Assembly: GCF_009363155.1 (NCBI RefSeq)
Contig: NZ_CP045302.1
Location: forward strand, 2,835,001 to 2,899,000
Direction of reading: 5' to 3'
DNA: 64,000 nucleotides
Source: Azotobacter salinestris
GTDB taxonomy: Bacteria; Pseudomonadota; Gammaproteobacteria; Pseudomonadales; Pseudomonadaceae
Positions 1 through 8,177 of the stretch are shown here, one piece after another. A model generated the notes under the pieces. That model had not been told where the DNA came from. It searched no databases and worked only from the letters and a program-made list of their open reading frames with translations. Positions within the stretch are counted from its first letter, which is position 1, and each line of letters begins with the position of its first letter. The translations under genes were made by a program, and so were the position numbers.

Positions 1-1179
1 GGGCAGGACCGCATCGATCTCGCCGGGCTCGGCTTCAGCGGCCTGGGCAACGGCTACGGCGGCACCCTGGCGGTGGTGACCAACAGCGACGGCAGCCGCA
101 CCTACCTGAAGAGCTACGAGAGGGACGCCGATGGCCGCTCCTTCTCGCTCACCCTGGAAGGCAACCTCGTCGGCCGGCTCGACGGCAGCAACCTGACCTT
201 CAAGCTCAAGGCCGTCACCGGCAGCGAGGGCGACGACAGCCTGCTCGGCAGCGCGGCGGCGGAAACCCTCGACGGCGGCAGCGGCAGCGACAACCTCGTC
301 GGTGGCCTGGGCAACGACCTGCTGAACGGCGGCGCCGGCAACGACATTCTGAGCGGCGGTCAGGGACGCGACCAGCTCAGCGGCGGCGAGGGCGCGGACG
401 TGTTCCGCTTCACCAGCCTGACCGACAGCTACCAGAACGCGGGGGACAACTTCGCCGACCTGATCACCGACTTCGATCCGAGCGAGGACCGCATCGACCT
501 CGGCGGACTGGGCTTCAGCGGCCTGGGCGACGGCCACAACGGCACCCTGCTGCTGTGGGTCAACAGCGAAGGCACCCGCACCTATCTCAAGAACTTCGAC
601 ACGGATGCCGACGGCCGGCGCTTCGAGATCGCCCTGGAAGGAAACTTCTCCTCCCTGAGCGAGACGCAGCTGATCCTCGAGCGCCAGGCGCTGAAAGGCA
701 GCAGCGACAACGACCAACTGTCCGGCAGCGCCATGGACGAGGAGTTGCTCGGCGGCGAGGGGCGCGACCTCCTCGACGGCGGCGACGGAGACGATCTGCT
801 CGACGGCGGCGCCGGGCGCGACAACCTGACCGGCGGCAGCGGCGCGGACGTGTTCCGCTTCAGCGAGCGGCTGGACAGCTTCCGCAACTACGAGACCGGG
901 GTGAGCCAAGTCGACTACATCACCGACTTCACCCCCGGTGAAGATCTGATCGACCTTTCCGCGCTCGGCTACAGTGGTCTGGGCAACGGCTATAATGGCA
1001 CCCTGATGGTACTGGTGAACACGGAGGGAACCAGGACCTACCTCAAGGATCGCGAGAGCGATGCGGACGGCAACCGTTTCGAGATCACCCTGGAAGGCAA
1101 CCATCTCGATCAGCTCTCCAGCGACGACTTCATCTTCACCAACCTCGAAGTGATCGGCAGCAGCTCGCAGGCTGCCTGA
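1..1179 (+). CDS. Mannuronan C-5-epimerase, C-terminal R modules (5' end outside window)
   Basis: The frame is open from the first base, so this is the 3' part of a longer gene. What remains is the end of one R module and two complete ones (beginning near nt 220 and nt 697). Each has glycine- and aspartate-rich RTX nonapeptides of the GGxGxDxxx type that form a calcium-binding beta-roll, then a block with the family signature DxITDFDPSEDRIDL and GLGxGxNGTL. R modules of AlgE enzymes bind Ca2+ and alginate and tune the A-module, which carries the epimerisation site; that part must lie upstream. The end (LEVIGSSSQAA) resembles the C-terminal secretion tail of the downstream paralogues. Membership in the AlgE family is certain; which paralogue cannot be decided from the tail. 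A strong hairpin follows the stop. Confidence 0.93.
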   Translation, partial: GQDRIDLAGLGFSGLGNGYGGTLAVVTNSDGSRTYLKSYERDADGRSFSLTLEGNLVGRLDGSNLTFKLKAVTGSEGDDSLLGSAAAETLDGGSGSDNLVGGLGNDLLNGGAGNDILSGGQGRDQLSGGEGADVFRFTSLTDSYQNAGDNFADLITDFDPSEDRIDLGGLGFSGLGDGHNGTLLLWVNSEGTRTYLKNFDTDADGRRFEIALEGNFSSLSETQLILERQALKGSSDNDQLSGSAMDEELLGGEGRDLLDGGDGDDLLDGGAGRDNLTGGSGADVFRFSERLDSFRNYETGVSQVDYITDFTPGEDLIDLSALGYSGLGNGYNGTLMVLVNTEGTRTYLKDRESDADGNRFEITLEGNHLDQLSSDDFIFTNLEVIGSSSQAA

Positions 1180-1183
1180 CACG

Positions 1184-1211
1184 GTCTGGCCTGGGCGTGC
1201 CCAGGCCAGAC
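1184..1211 (+). terminator. Perfect hairpin after the first epimerase gene
   Basis: A 13-bp perfect stem with a 2-nt loop starts 4 nt after the stop codon. No T-run follows, so it may be a terminator or an mRNA 3'-end stabiliser. Confidence 0.55.
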
Positions 1212-1360
1212 ATCCACCCAGCCGTCGGCAGCCATGCCAGTTGCCGACGACTGGACGAACCGATCTGCTCTTCCTCCAGTCTGACCCCTTGAAACGCGTG
1301 GGTCGTTTCAATCGAGCGCCCTCCGTCCCTGCAACAGGGCCGGACAGTCGCGTTGACACC

Positions 1361-1456
1361 AGAGACGGGAAAAGCTTGTTCGGGTAGTCGTCTCTTCCTA
1401 CTCCATTCCGGATAGGCAGCGTTCCGCTGCGTATCACTGGGTCAGGAAGTGGATCT
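1361..1456 (+). promoter_or_regulatory. Conserved epimerase leader (copy 1, before the decayed gene)
   Basis: This is the first of five related leaders. It has an upstream inverted repeat AGAGACG (1361-1367) / CGTCTCT (1389-1395), a short hairpin GCAGCG-TTC-CGCTGC (1416-1430), then GGAAG before the ATG at 1457. The same order occurs before the intact epimerase genes at 5286, 8178, 10164 and 14190. Here it precedes a ruined A-module. Confidence 0.5.
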
Positions 1457-2122
1457 ATGGATTGCATGGTCAAGGATTTCGCAGTACCGGGGGATCGCGC
1501 CACCGACGATCGGGTGGCCAGGCAGGCGGCGTCCGACGCCGCCCGGGTGACGGGAGACATCCACACGCCACCTGGCGGATGCCGTAGCGCCCGGCCAATC
1601 GAGGCCCGGGCACTGCCGACTTTCACGACTCCGTCGCGCACAACGAGGCCTCCTGCGGCAGGACCGCGGCTGCGGCGGCCGTGCGTGGTCCGGAAAGTCC
1701 CACTCATCCGAACGACACCCCGATCGAGGGCGGCGCCGCCGACGAGGACGCGCCGAGTCTGAACCACTCGCGTCACGACAATGCGCAGGACGGGCCTGCC
1801 GAGCATCGGCCCGCGGCCTCGTGCCGCCTGTGCCCGGGCATCCGGCCATTGCCGCACGCAACCGAACGGCCGGGTCGCCGACCCGGCCAGCTTCCACCGC
1901 GATTACCACAGGAGCGCATCAACGACAGGAGCGACTACAGCAAACGGCATCAGTAGTACGCAGGCACACCCGCGCTGCTCCAGGGATTCGAAATCGGCAG
2001 TGACCAGCAGCGGACGTCGAGGGGGCCGAAGGCAACACGGCAGTTTCCGAAGTACCCGGTAGCGGACAACCACACCCGGTTGGGGCTACTGCGACACCAA
2101 CGACAACACGAGGGATTCCGAG
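1457..2122 (+). pseudogene. Decayed epimerase A-module
   Basis: Remnants of an AlgE catalytic module remain in the right order but in different frames. At 1457 the frame reads MDCMVKDF...GDRATDDRVA, matching the MDYNVKDFGALGDG start of intact copies. From 1624 the next frame reads HDSVAHNE (intact: RDSVAHHN). From 1705 it reads HPNDTPIEGGA (intact: HPNNILIEGGA). RHDNAQ and QERINDRSDYS follow (intact: IHDNAQ and QERNDGTDYS), then a stop near 1954. The region is about 650 nt instead of about 1150, so several internal deletions have occurred. The catalytic DPHEQT motif is gone. It keeps an epimerase-type leader and runs into the intact R-only reading frame at 2123. This is my reading by eye against the four intact A-modules nearby; an alignment would fix the breakpoints. 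Confidence 0.8.
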
Positions 2123-5023
2123 ATGGCTACCGAAGGCAACGACCTGCTGTATGGCACCGAAGTCGGCGAGGAGATCACCGGCGGAGGCGGCGACGACCGC
2201 CTGTACGGCTTTGGCGGCAACGATGTACTTGACGGCGGCGCCGGACGCGACCGCCTGACCGGCGGCCTGGATGCCGACATCTTCCGCTTCAGCCTGCGCG
2301 AGGACAGCCACCGCTCGGCGGCGGGCACCTTCAGCGACCAGATCCTCGACTTCGACCCGACCCAGGACAAGATCGACGTCTCGGCGCTCGGCTTCACCGG
2401 ACTGGGCAACGGCTACGCCGGCACCCTGGCGGTGACCACCAGCGCCGACGGCACCCGCACCTACCTCAAGAGCTACGAGGTGGACGCCCAGGGCCGCTCC
2501 TTCGAGATCAGCCTGCAGGGCAACCATGCCGCCGCGCTGTCGGCCGACAACATCATCTTCGGCGCGGCCATTCCGGTCGACCCCAACACCCAGGGGCAGC
2601 CGGTCGTGGGCACCGATCTCGGCGAGGAACTGCACGGCACCCTGGGCGGCGAGGAGATCCTCGGCGCAGGCGGCGACGACCGCCTGTTCGGCTACGCCGG
2701 CAACGATGTGCTCGACGGCGGCGCCGGGCGCGACAAGCTGACCGGCGGCGAGGGCGGCGACACCTTCCGCTTCGGCCTGCGCGAGGACAGCCACCGCTCG
2801 GCGGCGGGGACCTTCAGCGACCAGATCCTCGACTTCGATCCGACCCAGGACCGGATCGACGTCTCGGCGCTCGGCTTCACCGGGCTGGGCAACGGCTACG
2901 CCGGCACCCTGGCGGTGACCACCAACGCCGACGGCTCGCGCACCTACCTCAAGAGCTACGAGGCCGATGCCCAGGGGCGGACCTTCGAGGTCAGCCTGAA
3001 CGGCAATCATGCCGCCACCCTGTCCGCCGGCAACATCGTCTTCGGGGCGGCCCTGCCGGTCGATCCCAACGTCGAGGGAACGCCGGTGGTCGGCACGGAT
3101 CTCGACGACGAGCTGCACGGCACCCTGGCCGGCGAGCAGATCCTCGGCGGCGGCGGCGCCGACCGCCTGTACGGCTACGCCGGCAACGATGTGCTCGACG
3201 GCGGCGCCGGACGCGACAAGCTGAGCGGCGGCGAGGGCGCCGACACCTTCCGCTTCGGCCTGCGCGAGGACAGCCACCGCTCGCCGACGGGCACTCTCAG
3301 CGACCAGATCCTCGACTTCGACCCCAATCAGGACAGGATCGATGTCTCGGCGCTGGGCTTCATCGGCCTGGGCAACGGCTACGCCGGCACCCTGGTGGTC
3401 TCGACCAATGCCGCCGGCACGCGCACCTACCTCAAGAGCTACGAGGCGGACGCCCAGGGGCGGACCTTCGAGGTGGCCCTGGACGGCAACCATACCGCCA
3501 CGCTGTCTGCGGCCAACATCGTCTTCGCCGCGCCCACCCCGGTCGATCCCAGCGTCGAAGGGACGCCCATCGTCGGCACCGATCTCGACGAGGATCTGCA
3601 CGGCACCCTGGTCGGCGAGGAAATCAGCGGCGCAGGCGGGGCCGACCGCCTGTACGGCTATGGCGGCGCCGACGTACTCGACGGCGGCGCCGGGCGCGAC
3701 AAGCTGAGCGGCGGCGAGGGCGCCGACACCTTCCGCTTCGGCCTGCGCGAGGACAGCCACCGCTCGGCGGCGGGCACCTTCAGCGACCAGATCCTCGACT
3801 TCGATCCGACCCAGGACAAGATCGACGTCTCGGCACTGGGCTTCACCGGACTGGGCAACGGCTACGCCGGCACCCTGGCGGTGACCACCAACGCCGACGG
3901 CTCGCGCACCTACCTCAAGAGCTACGAGGCGGACGCCCAGGGGCGGACCTTCGAGGTCAGCCTGCAGGGCAACCATACCGCCGCGCTGTCGGCCGACAAC
4001 GTCATCTTCGGCGCGCCCCTGCCGGTCGATCCCAACGTCGAGGGGGCGCCGGTGGTCGGCAGCGATCTCAACGACGAGCTGCACGGCACCCTGGCCGGCG
4101 AGCAGATCCTCGGCGGCGGCGGCGCCGACCGCCTGTTCGGCTACGCCGGCAACGACCTGCTCGACGGCGGCGCCGGGCGCGACAAGCTGAGCGGCGGCGA
4201 GGGCGCCGACACCTTCCGCTTCGGCCTGCGCGAGGACAGCCACCGCTCGGCGGCGGGCACCTTCAGCGACCAGATCCTCGACTTCGATCCGACCCAGGAC
4301 AAGATCGACGTCTCGGCGCTGGGCTTCACCGGGCTGGGCAACGGCTACGCCGGCACCCTGGCGGTGACCACCAACGCCGACGGCTCGCGTACCTACCTCA
4401 AGAGCTACGAGGCCGATGCCGAGGGGCGGACCTTCGAGGTCAGCCTGGACGGCAACCATGCCGCCACCCTGTCCGCCGGCAACATCGTCTTCGGGGCGGC
4501 CCTGCCGGTCGATCCCAACGTCGAGGGGGCACCGGTGATCGGCACGGATCTCGACGACGAGCTGCACGGCACCCTGGGCAGCGAGCAGATCCTCGGCGGC
4601 GGCGGGGCCGACCGGCTGTACGGCTATGCCGGCAACGACGTGCTCGATGGCGGCGCCGGGCGCGACAAGCTGAGCGGCGGCGAGGGCGCCGACACCTTCC
4701 GTTTCAGCCTGCGCGAGGACAGTCACCGCTCGCCGACGGGGACCTTCAGCGACCAGATCCTCGACTTCGATGCCAGCCAGGACAGGATCGACGTGTCGGC
4801 GCTGGGCTTCACCGGCCTGGGCAACGGCTACGGCGGCACCCTGGTGGTCTCGACCAGTGCCGACGCCACCCGCACCTACCTCAAGAGCTACGATGCGGAC
4901 GCCCAGGGCCGGACCTTCGAGGTGGCCCTGGACGGCAACCATAGCGCCACGCTCTCGGCCGGCAACATCGTCTTCGCCGGAGCGGCCCCGGTGGCCACCG
5001 AGCTCGAGGTGATCGGCAGCAGC
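2123..5023 (+). repeat. Six tandem R-module repeats, 483-bp period
   Basis: Equivalent points (codons for the GTDL-like start of successive modules) fall at 2609, 3092, 3575, 4058 and 4541, an exact 483-bp step. The first unit starts at the ATG. The same spacing recurs at 6915 and 7398 in the next gene. Units are very alike at the DNA level, so unequal crossing-over or gene conversion is likely. Confidence 0.9.
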
Positions 5024-5050
5024 GGTGTGCCGGACGACCAGATCGTCTGA
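2123..5050 (+). CDS. Secreted R-module-only AlgE-like protein (six R modules, no A-module)
   Basis: The product has 975 residues made entirely of six R modules of 161 residues, each an RTX calcium-binding beta-roll segment plus the conserved block with ILDFDPTQDKIDVSALGF. Modules are joined by a PVDPNVEG-like linker. The C-terminus (ELEVIGSSGVPDDQIV) is almost the same as that of the next gene, so type I secretion is expected. There is no parallel beta-helix A-module and no DPHEQT motif, so it should not epimerise alginate; known R modules bind Ca2+ and, in some paralogues, alginate. The start is the first ATG after an in-frame TAG at 2060, with GAGGGA 7 nt upstream as a good ribosome site. 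It arose from an epimerase gene whose A-module is decayed just upstream. The absence of stops over 2.9 kb suggests selection or recent formation. Confidence 0.85.
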   Translation: MATEGNDLLYGTEVGEEITGGGGDDRLYGFGGNDVLDGGAGRDRLTGGLDADIFRFSLREDSHRSAAGTFSDQILDFDPTQDKIDVSALGFTGLGNGYAGTLAVTTSADGTRTYLKSYEVDAQGRSFEISLQGNHAAALSADNIIFGAAIPVDPNTQGQPVVGTDLGEELHGTLGGEEILGAGGDDRLFGYAGNDVLDGGAGRDKLTGGEGGDTFRFGLREDSHRSAAGTFSDQILDFDPTQDRIDVSALGFTGLGNGYAGTLAVTTNADGSRTYLKSYEADAQGRTFEVSLNGNHAATLSAGNIVFGAALPVDPNVEGTPVVGTDLDDELHGTLAGEQILGGGGADRLYGYAGNDVLDGGAGRDKLSGGEGADTFRFGLREDSHRSPTGTLSDQILDFDPNQDRIDVSALGFIGLGNGYAGTLVVSTNAAGTRTYLKSYEADAQGRTFEVALDGNHTATLSAANIVFAAPTPVDPSVEGTPIVGTDLDEDLHGTLVGEEISGAGGADRLYGYGGADVLDGGAGRDKLSGGEGADTFRFGLREDSHRSAAGTFSDQILDFDPTQDKIDVSALGFTGLGNGYAGTLAVTTNADGSRTYLKSYEADAQGRTFEVSLQGNHTAALSADNVIFGAPLPVDPNVEGAPVVGSDLNDELHGTLAGEQILGGGGADRLFGYAGNDLLDGGAGRDKLSGGEGADTFRFGLREDSHRSAAGTFSDQILDFDPTQDKIDVSALGFTGLGNGYAGTLAVTTNADGSRTYLKSYEADAEGRTFEVSLDGNHAATLSAGNIVFGAALPVDPNVEGAPVIGTDLDDELHGTLGSEQILGGGGADRLYGYAGNDVLDGGAGRDKLSGGEGADTFRFSLREDSHRSPTGTFSDQILDFDASQDRIDVSALGFTGLGNGYGGTLVVSTSADATRTYLKSYDADAQGRTFEVALDGNHSATLSAGNIVFAGAAPVATELEVIGSSGVPDDQIV

Positions 5051-5059
5051 GACGGCGGC

Positions 5060-5091
5060 TCCCGCGAACGGCAACCCCGCCGTTCGCGGGA
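5060..5091 (+). terminator. Perfect 13-bp hairpin after the R-only gene
   Basis: TCCCGCGAACGGC pairs perfectly with 5079-5091 across a 6-nt loop, 9 nt after the stop. No T-run follows. Confidence 0.55.
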
Positions 5092-5214
5092 TGAATCCTT
5101 CCAACCCTTATCCACGGCAACGCATGGAACGTTTTGCTCGAGCGCCTTCGCGGAGCTGGTCCGGAAATCGCCGCAGGCGCCATGCGCAAGGACCGGGCAA
5201 TCGCATCAGAGGCC

Positions 5215-5285
5215 GGAGCGGGGGCTTTCCCCGTTCCACTTTCCAAGCGGCTTCGGCTGCCTCATACGGGATCGGGAAGCGAAAC
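5215..5285 (+). promoter_or_regulatory. Conserved epimerase leader (copy 2)
   Basis: Two hairpins: GGAGCGGGG (5215-5223) with CCCCGTTCC (5229-5237), and GCGGC-TTCG-GCTGC (5247-5260), which has a C(UUCG)G tetraloop. GGGAAGC precedes the ATG. The stem sequences differ from the other copies but the pairing is kept. Confidence 0.5.
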
Positions 5286-7907
5286 ATGGATTACAACGTC
5301 AAGGATTTCGGAGCACTGGGCGATGGCGTCACCGACGATCGGGTCGCCATCCAGGCGGCGATCGACGCCGCTTACGCATCGGGCGGCGGCACCGTCCACC
5401 TGCCACCCGGCGAGTACCGGGTCAGCGCCGCCGGGGAGCCTTCCGACGGCTGCCTGCTGCTCAGGGACGGCGTCTACCTGGCCGGCGCCGGCATGGGCGA
5501 AACGGTGATCAAGCTGGTCGACGGCTCGGCTGCGAAGATCACCGGCATGGTCCGCTCGGCCTTTGCCGAGGAAACCCACAATTTCGGCATGCGCGACCTG
5601 ACCCTCGACGGCAACCGCGCCAGCACCACCGGCAAGGTCGACGGCTGGTTCAACGGCTATGCCCCCGGTCAGCCGGGAGTCAACACCAACGTCACCATCG
5701 AGCGGGTCGAGGTCCGCGAGATGTCCGGCTACGGCTTCGACCCCCACGAGCAGACCATCAACCTGGTGCTGCGCGACAGCGTGGCCCACCACAACGGTCT
5801 CGACGGTTTCGTCGCCGACTACCAGATCGACGGGATCTTCGAGAACAACGTCGCCTACGCCAACGACCGCCACGGCTTCAACATCGTCACCAGCACCAAC
5901 GACTTCGTCATGCGCAACAACGTCGCCTACGGCAACGGCGGCAACGGCGTGGTGCTGCAGCGGGGTTCGGAAAACCTTCCTCATCCCAACAATATCCTGA
6001 TCGAGGGCGGCGCCTACTACGACAACGCCCTGGAAGGCGTGCTGATCAAGATGAGCAACAACGTCACCCTGCAGGGTGCCGACATCTACGGCAACGGCTC
6101 CGCCGGGGTGCGCGCCTACGGTGCCGAGGGGACACAGATCCTCAACAACCAGATCCACGACAATGCGCAGACCGTCGCCGCCCCGGAAGTGCTCCTGCAG
6201 TCCTACGACGATACCCTCGGCGTGTCCGGCAACTACTACACGACGCTGAACAGCCGGGTCGAGGGCAACACCATCACCGGCTCGGCCAACGCCACCTACG
6301 GCGTGCAGGAGCGCAACGACGGCACCAACTTCAGCAGCGTCGTCAACAACACCATCAACGGCGTGCAGAAGCCCATCCAGCTGTACGGCGCGAACTCGAC
6401 GGTGTCCGGCACCTCCAGCGAGCCGCCGCAGGGAACCGCCGGCAACGACGTGCTGGTCGGCAGCGACGCCGGCGAGCAGATCAGCGGCGGGGCCGGTGCC
6501 GACCGCCTGGACGGCGGCGCCGGCGACGACGTGCTCAACGGTGGCGCCGACCGCGACCGGCTGACCGGCGGGGCCGGTGCCGACACCTTCGTCTTCTCCG
6601 CCCGCGAGGACAGCCACCGCTCGCCGCTGGGCACCTTCAGCGACCAGATCCTCGACTTCGACCCGACCCAGGACAGGATCGACGTCTCGGCGCTCGGCTT
6701 CACCGGGCTGGGCAACGGCTACGCCGGCACCCTGGCGGTGACCACCAGCGCCGACGGCATGCGCACCTACCTCAAGAGCTACGAGGCGGACGCCCAGGGC
6801 CGCTCCTTCGAGATCAGCCTGCAGGGCAACCATGCCGCCGCGCTCTCTGCGGGCAACATCCTGTTCGCCGCGCCCACTCCGGTCGATCCCAGCGTCGAAG
6901 GGACGCCAATCGTCGGCACCGAGCTCGACGACCAACTGCACGGTACCCTGGTCGGTGAGGAGATCCTCGGCGCGGGCGGCGCCGACCGCCTGTACGGCTA
7001 TGGCGGCGCCGACCTGCTCGACGGCGGCGCCGGACGCGACAAGCTGAGCGGCGGCGAGGGCGCCGACACCTTCCGCTTCGGCCTGCGCGAGGACAGCCAC
7101 CGCTCGGCGGCAGGCACCTTCAGCGACCGGATCCTCGACTTCGATGCCAGCCAGGACAAGATCGACGTCTCGGCGCTCGGCTTCAGCGGGCTGGGCAACG
7201 GCTACGCCGGTACCCTGGCGGTGACCACCAATGCCGACGGCTCGCGCACCTATCTCAAGAGCTACGAGGTCGATGCCGAGGGGCGGACCTTCGAGGTGGC
7301 CCTGGACGGCAACCACGCCGCCACGCTGTCGGCCGACAACATCATCTTCGGTGCGCCCGTCCCGGTCGATCCCAATGTCGAGGGGACGCCGGTGATCGGC
7401 ACGGATCTCGACGACCAGTTGCACGGCACCAGCGCCAGCGAGCAGATCCTCGGCGGGAGCGGGGCCGACCGGCTATACGGCTACGCCGGCAACGACGTGC
7501 TCGACGGCGGCGCCGGACGCGACAAGCTGAGTGGCGGCGAGGGCGCCGACACCTTCGTCTTCTCCGCCCGCGAGGACAGCCACCGCTCGCCGCTGGGCAC
7601 CTTCAGCGACCAGATCCTCGACTTCGATGCCGGCCAGGACCGGCTCGACGTGTCGGCACTGGGCTTCACCGGCCTGGGCAACGGCTATGGCGGCACCCTG
7701 ATGGTCTCGACCAACGCCGAGGGCAGCCGCACCTACCTCAAGAGCTACGATGCGGACGCCCAGGGCCGGACCTTCGAGGTGGCCCTGGACGGCAACCATG
7801 CGGCCACGCTCTCGGCCGACAACATCGTCTTCGCCGGGGATGTCCCGGTGGCCACCGAGCTCGAGGTGATCGGCAGCAGCGGCGTGCCGGACGATCAGAT
7901 CGTCTGA
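5286..7907 (+). CDS. algE: Secreted mannuronan C-5-epimerase, A-R-R-R
   Basis: Converts beta-D-mannuronate to alpha-L-guluronate in extracellular alginate, with calcium. The start MDYNVKDFG follows GGGAAGC and matches the known AlgE N-terminus; an upstream extension of the frame was rejected. Residues 1 to about 380 are the parallel beta-helix A-module with YGFDPHEQT, which holds the catalytic Tyr, Asp and His. Three R modules begin near residues 382, 543 and 704 with RTX nonapeptides. Total 873 aa, matching the A-R-R-R class (A. vinelandii AlgE6 and AlgE7 are about 874 and 856 aa, from memory). The second and third R modules are nearly the same as those of the R-only gene upstream, pointing to recent exchange. 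There is no N-terminal signal peptide; the C-terminal tail is the expected type I secretion signal. Whether the closest relative is AlgE6 or AlgE7 is open. Confidence 0.95.
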   Translation: MDYNVKDFGALGDGVTDDRVAIQAAIDAAYASGGGTVHLPPGEYRVSAAGEPSDGCLLLRDGVYLAGAGMGETVIKLVDGSAAKITGMVRSAFAEETHNFGMRDLTLDGNRASTTGKVDGWFNGYAPGQPGVNTNVTIERVEVREMSGYGFDPHEQTINLVLRDSVAHHNGLDGFVADYQIDGIFENNVAYANDRHGFNIVTSTNDFVMRNNVAYGNGGNGVVLQRGSENLPHPNNILIEGGAYYDNALEGVLIKMSNNVTLQGADIYGNGSAGVRAYGAEGTQILNNQIHDNAQTVAAPEVLLQSYDDTLGVSGNYYTTLNSRVEGNTITGSANATYGVQERNDGTNFSSVVNNTINGVQKPIQLYGANSTVSGTSSEPPQGTAGNDVLVGSDAGEQISGGAGADRLDGGAGDDVLNGGADRDRLTGGAGADTFVFSAREDSHRSPLGTFSDQILDFDPTQDRIDVSALGFTGLGNGYAGTLAVTTSADGMRTYLKSYEADAQGRSFEISLQGNHAAALSAGNILFAAPTPVDPSVEGTPIVGTELDDQLHGTLVGEEILGAGGADRLYGYGGADLLDGGAGRDKLSGGEGADTFRFGLREDSHRSAAGTFSDRILDFDASQDKIDVSALGFSGLGNGYAGTLAVTTNADGSRTYLKSYEVDAEGRTFEVALDGNHAATLSADNIIFGAPVPVDPNVEGTPVIGTDLDDQLHGTSASEQILGGSGADRLYGYAGNDVLDGGAGRDKLSGGEGADTFVFSAREDSHRSPLGTFSDQILDFDAGQDRLDVSALGFTGLGNGYGGTLMVSTNAEGSRTYLKSYDADAQGRTFEVALDGNHAATLSADNIVFAGDVPVATELEVIGSSGVPDDQIV

Positions 7908-7921
7908 TGCGGCGCTCCCGA

Positions 7922-7950
7922 CCGTCGGCAAGTGCACCGCTCGCCGACGG
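7922..7950 (+). terminator. Hairpin in the post-epimerase spacer
   Basis: CCGTCGGC (7922-7929) pairs with GCCGACGG (7943-7950). A related CGTCGGCA/TGCCGACG pair lies at 1223-1249 after the first gene, and AGCCGAC/GTCGGCT at 9897-9930 after the third intact one, so this belongs to the duplicated spacer. No T-run follows. Confidence 0.4.
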
Positions 7951-8085
7951 CCGGGCGAACCGACGGAGGTTGTCCCACTCTCACCGACAGAGGCGTGTGG
8001 GCCGTTTCTCTTGAGTGTCTTCCCGGCGTTTCGGAAGACCGCCACAGGTGTACTGAGCTACGGCCAGGCAGTCGCATCGAGACCG

Positions 8086-8177
8086 GAGACGGGAAAGGCC
8101 TGCTCGAGCAGTCGTCTCTTCCCGCTCCACTTTCCAGGCAGCTGCGGCTGCTCCACTTGGAATCGGGAAGCGGATTC
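8086..8177 (+). promoter_or_regulatory. Conserved epimerase leader (copy 3)
   Basis: GAGACG (8086-8091) pairs with CGTCTC (8113-8118), with the palindrome CTGCTCGAGCAG in the loop. The proximal hairpin is GCAGC-TGCG-GCTGC (8138-8151). GGGAAGC precedes the start. Confidence 0.5.

Noticed and set aside
2123-5023. Tandem repeats considered as a CRISPR or satellite array
   Set aside because: The 483-bp units are in frame and encode R modules; there are no short repeat-spacer units.
1919-5104. Very long open frame antisense to the R-only epimerase gene (and similar ones opposite the other epimerases, 5262-7424 and 10113-14066)
   Set aside because: The sense strand encodes clear RTX modules. High GC and repeat codon bias leave the complement free of stops, and the antisense proteins are Val/Ala/Gly repeats with no recognisable domain.
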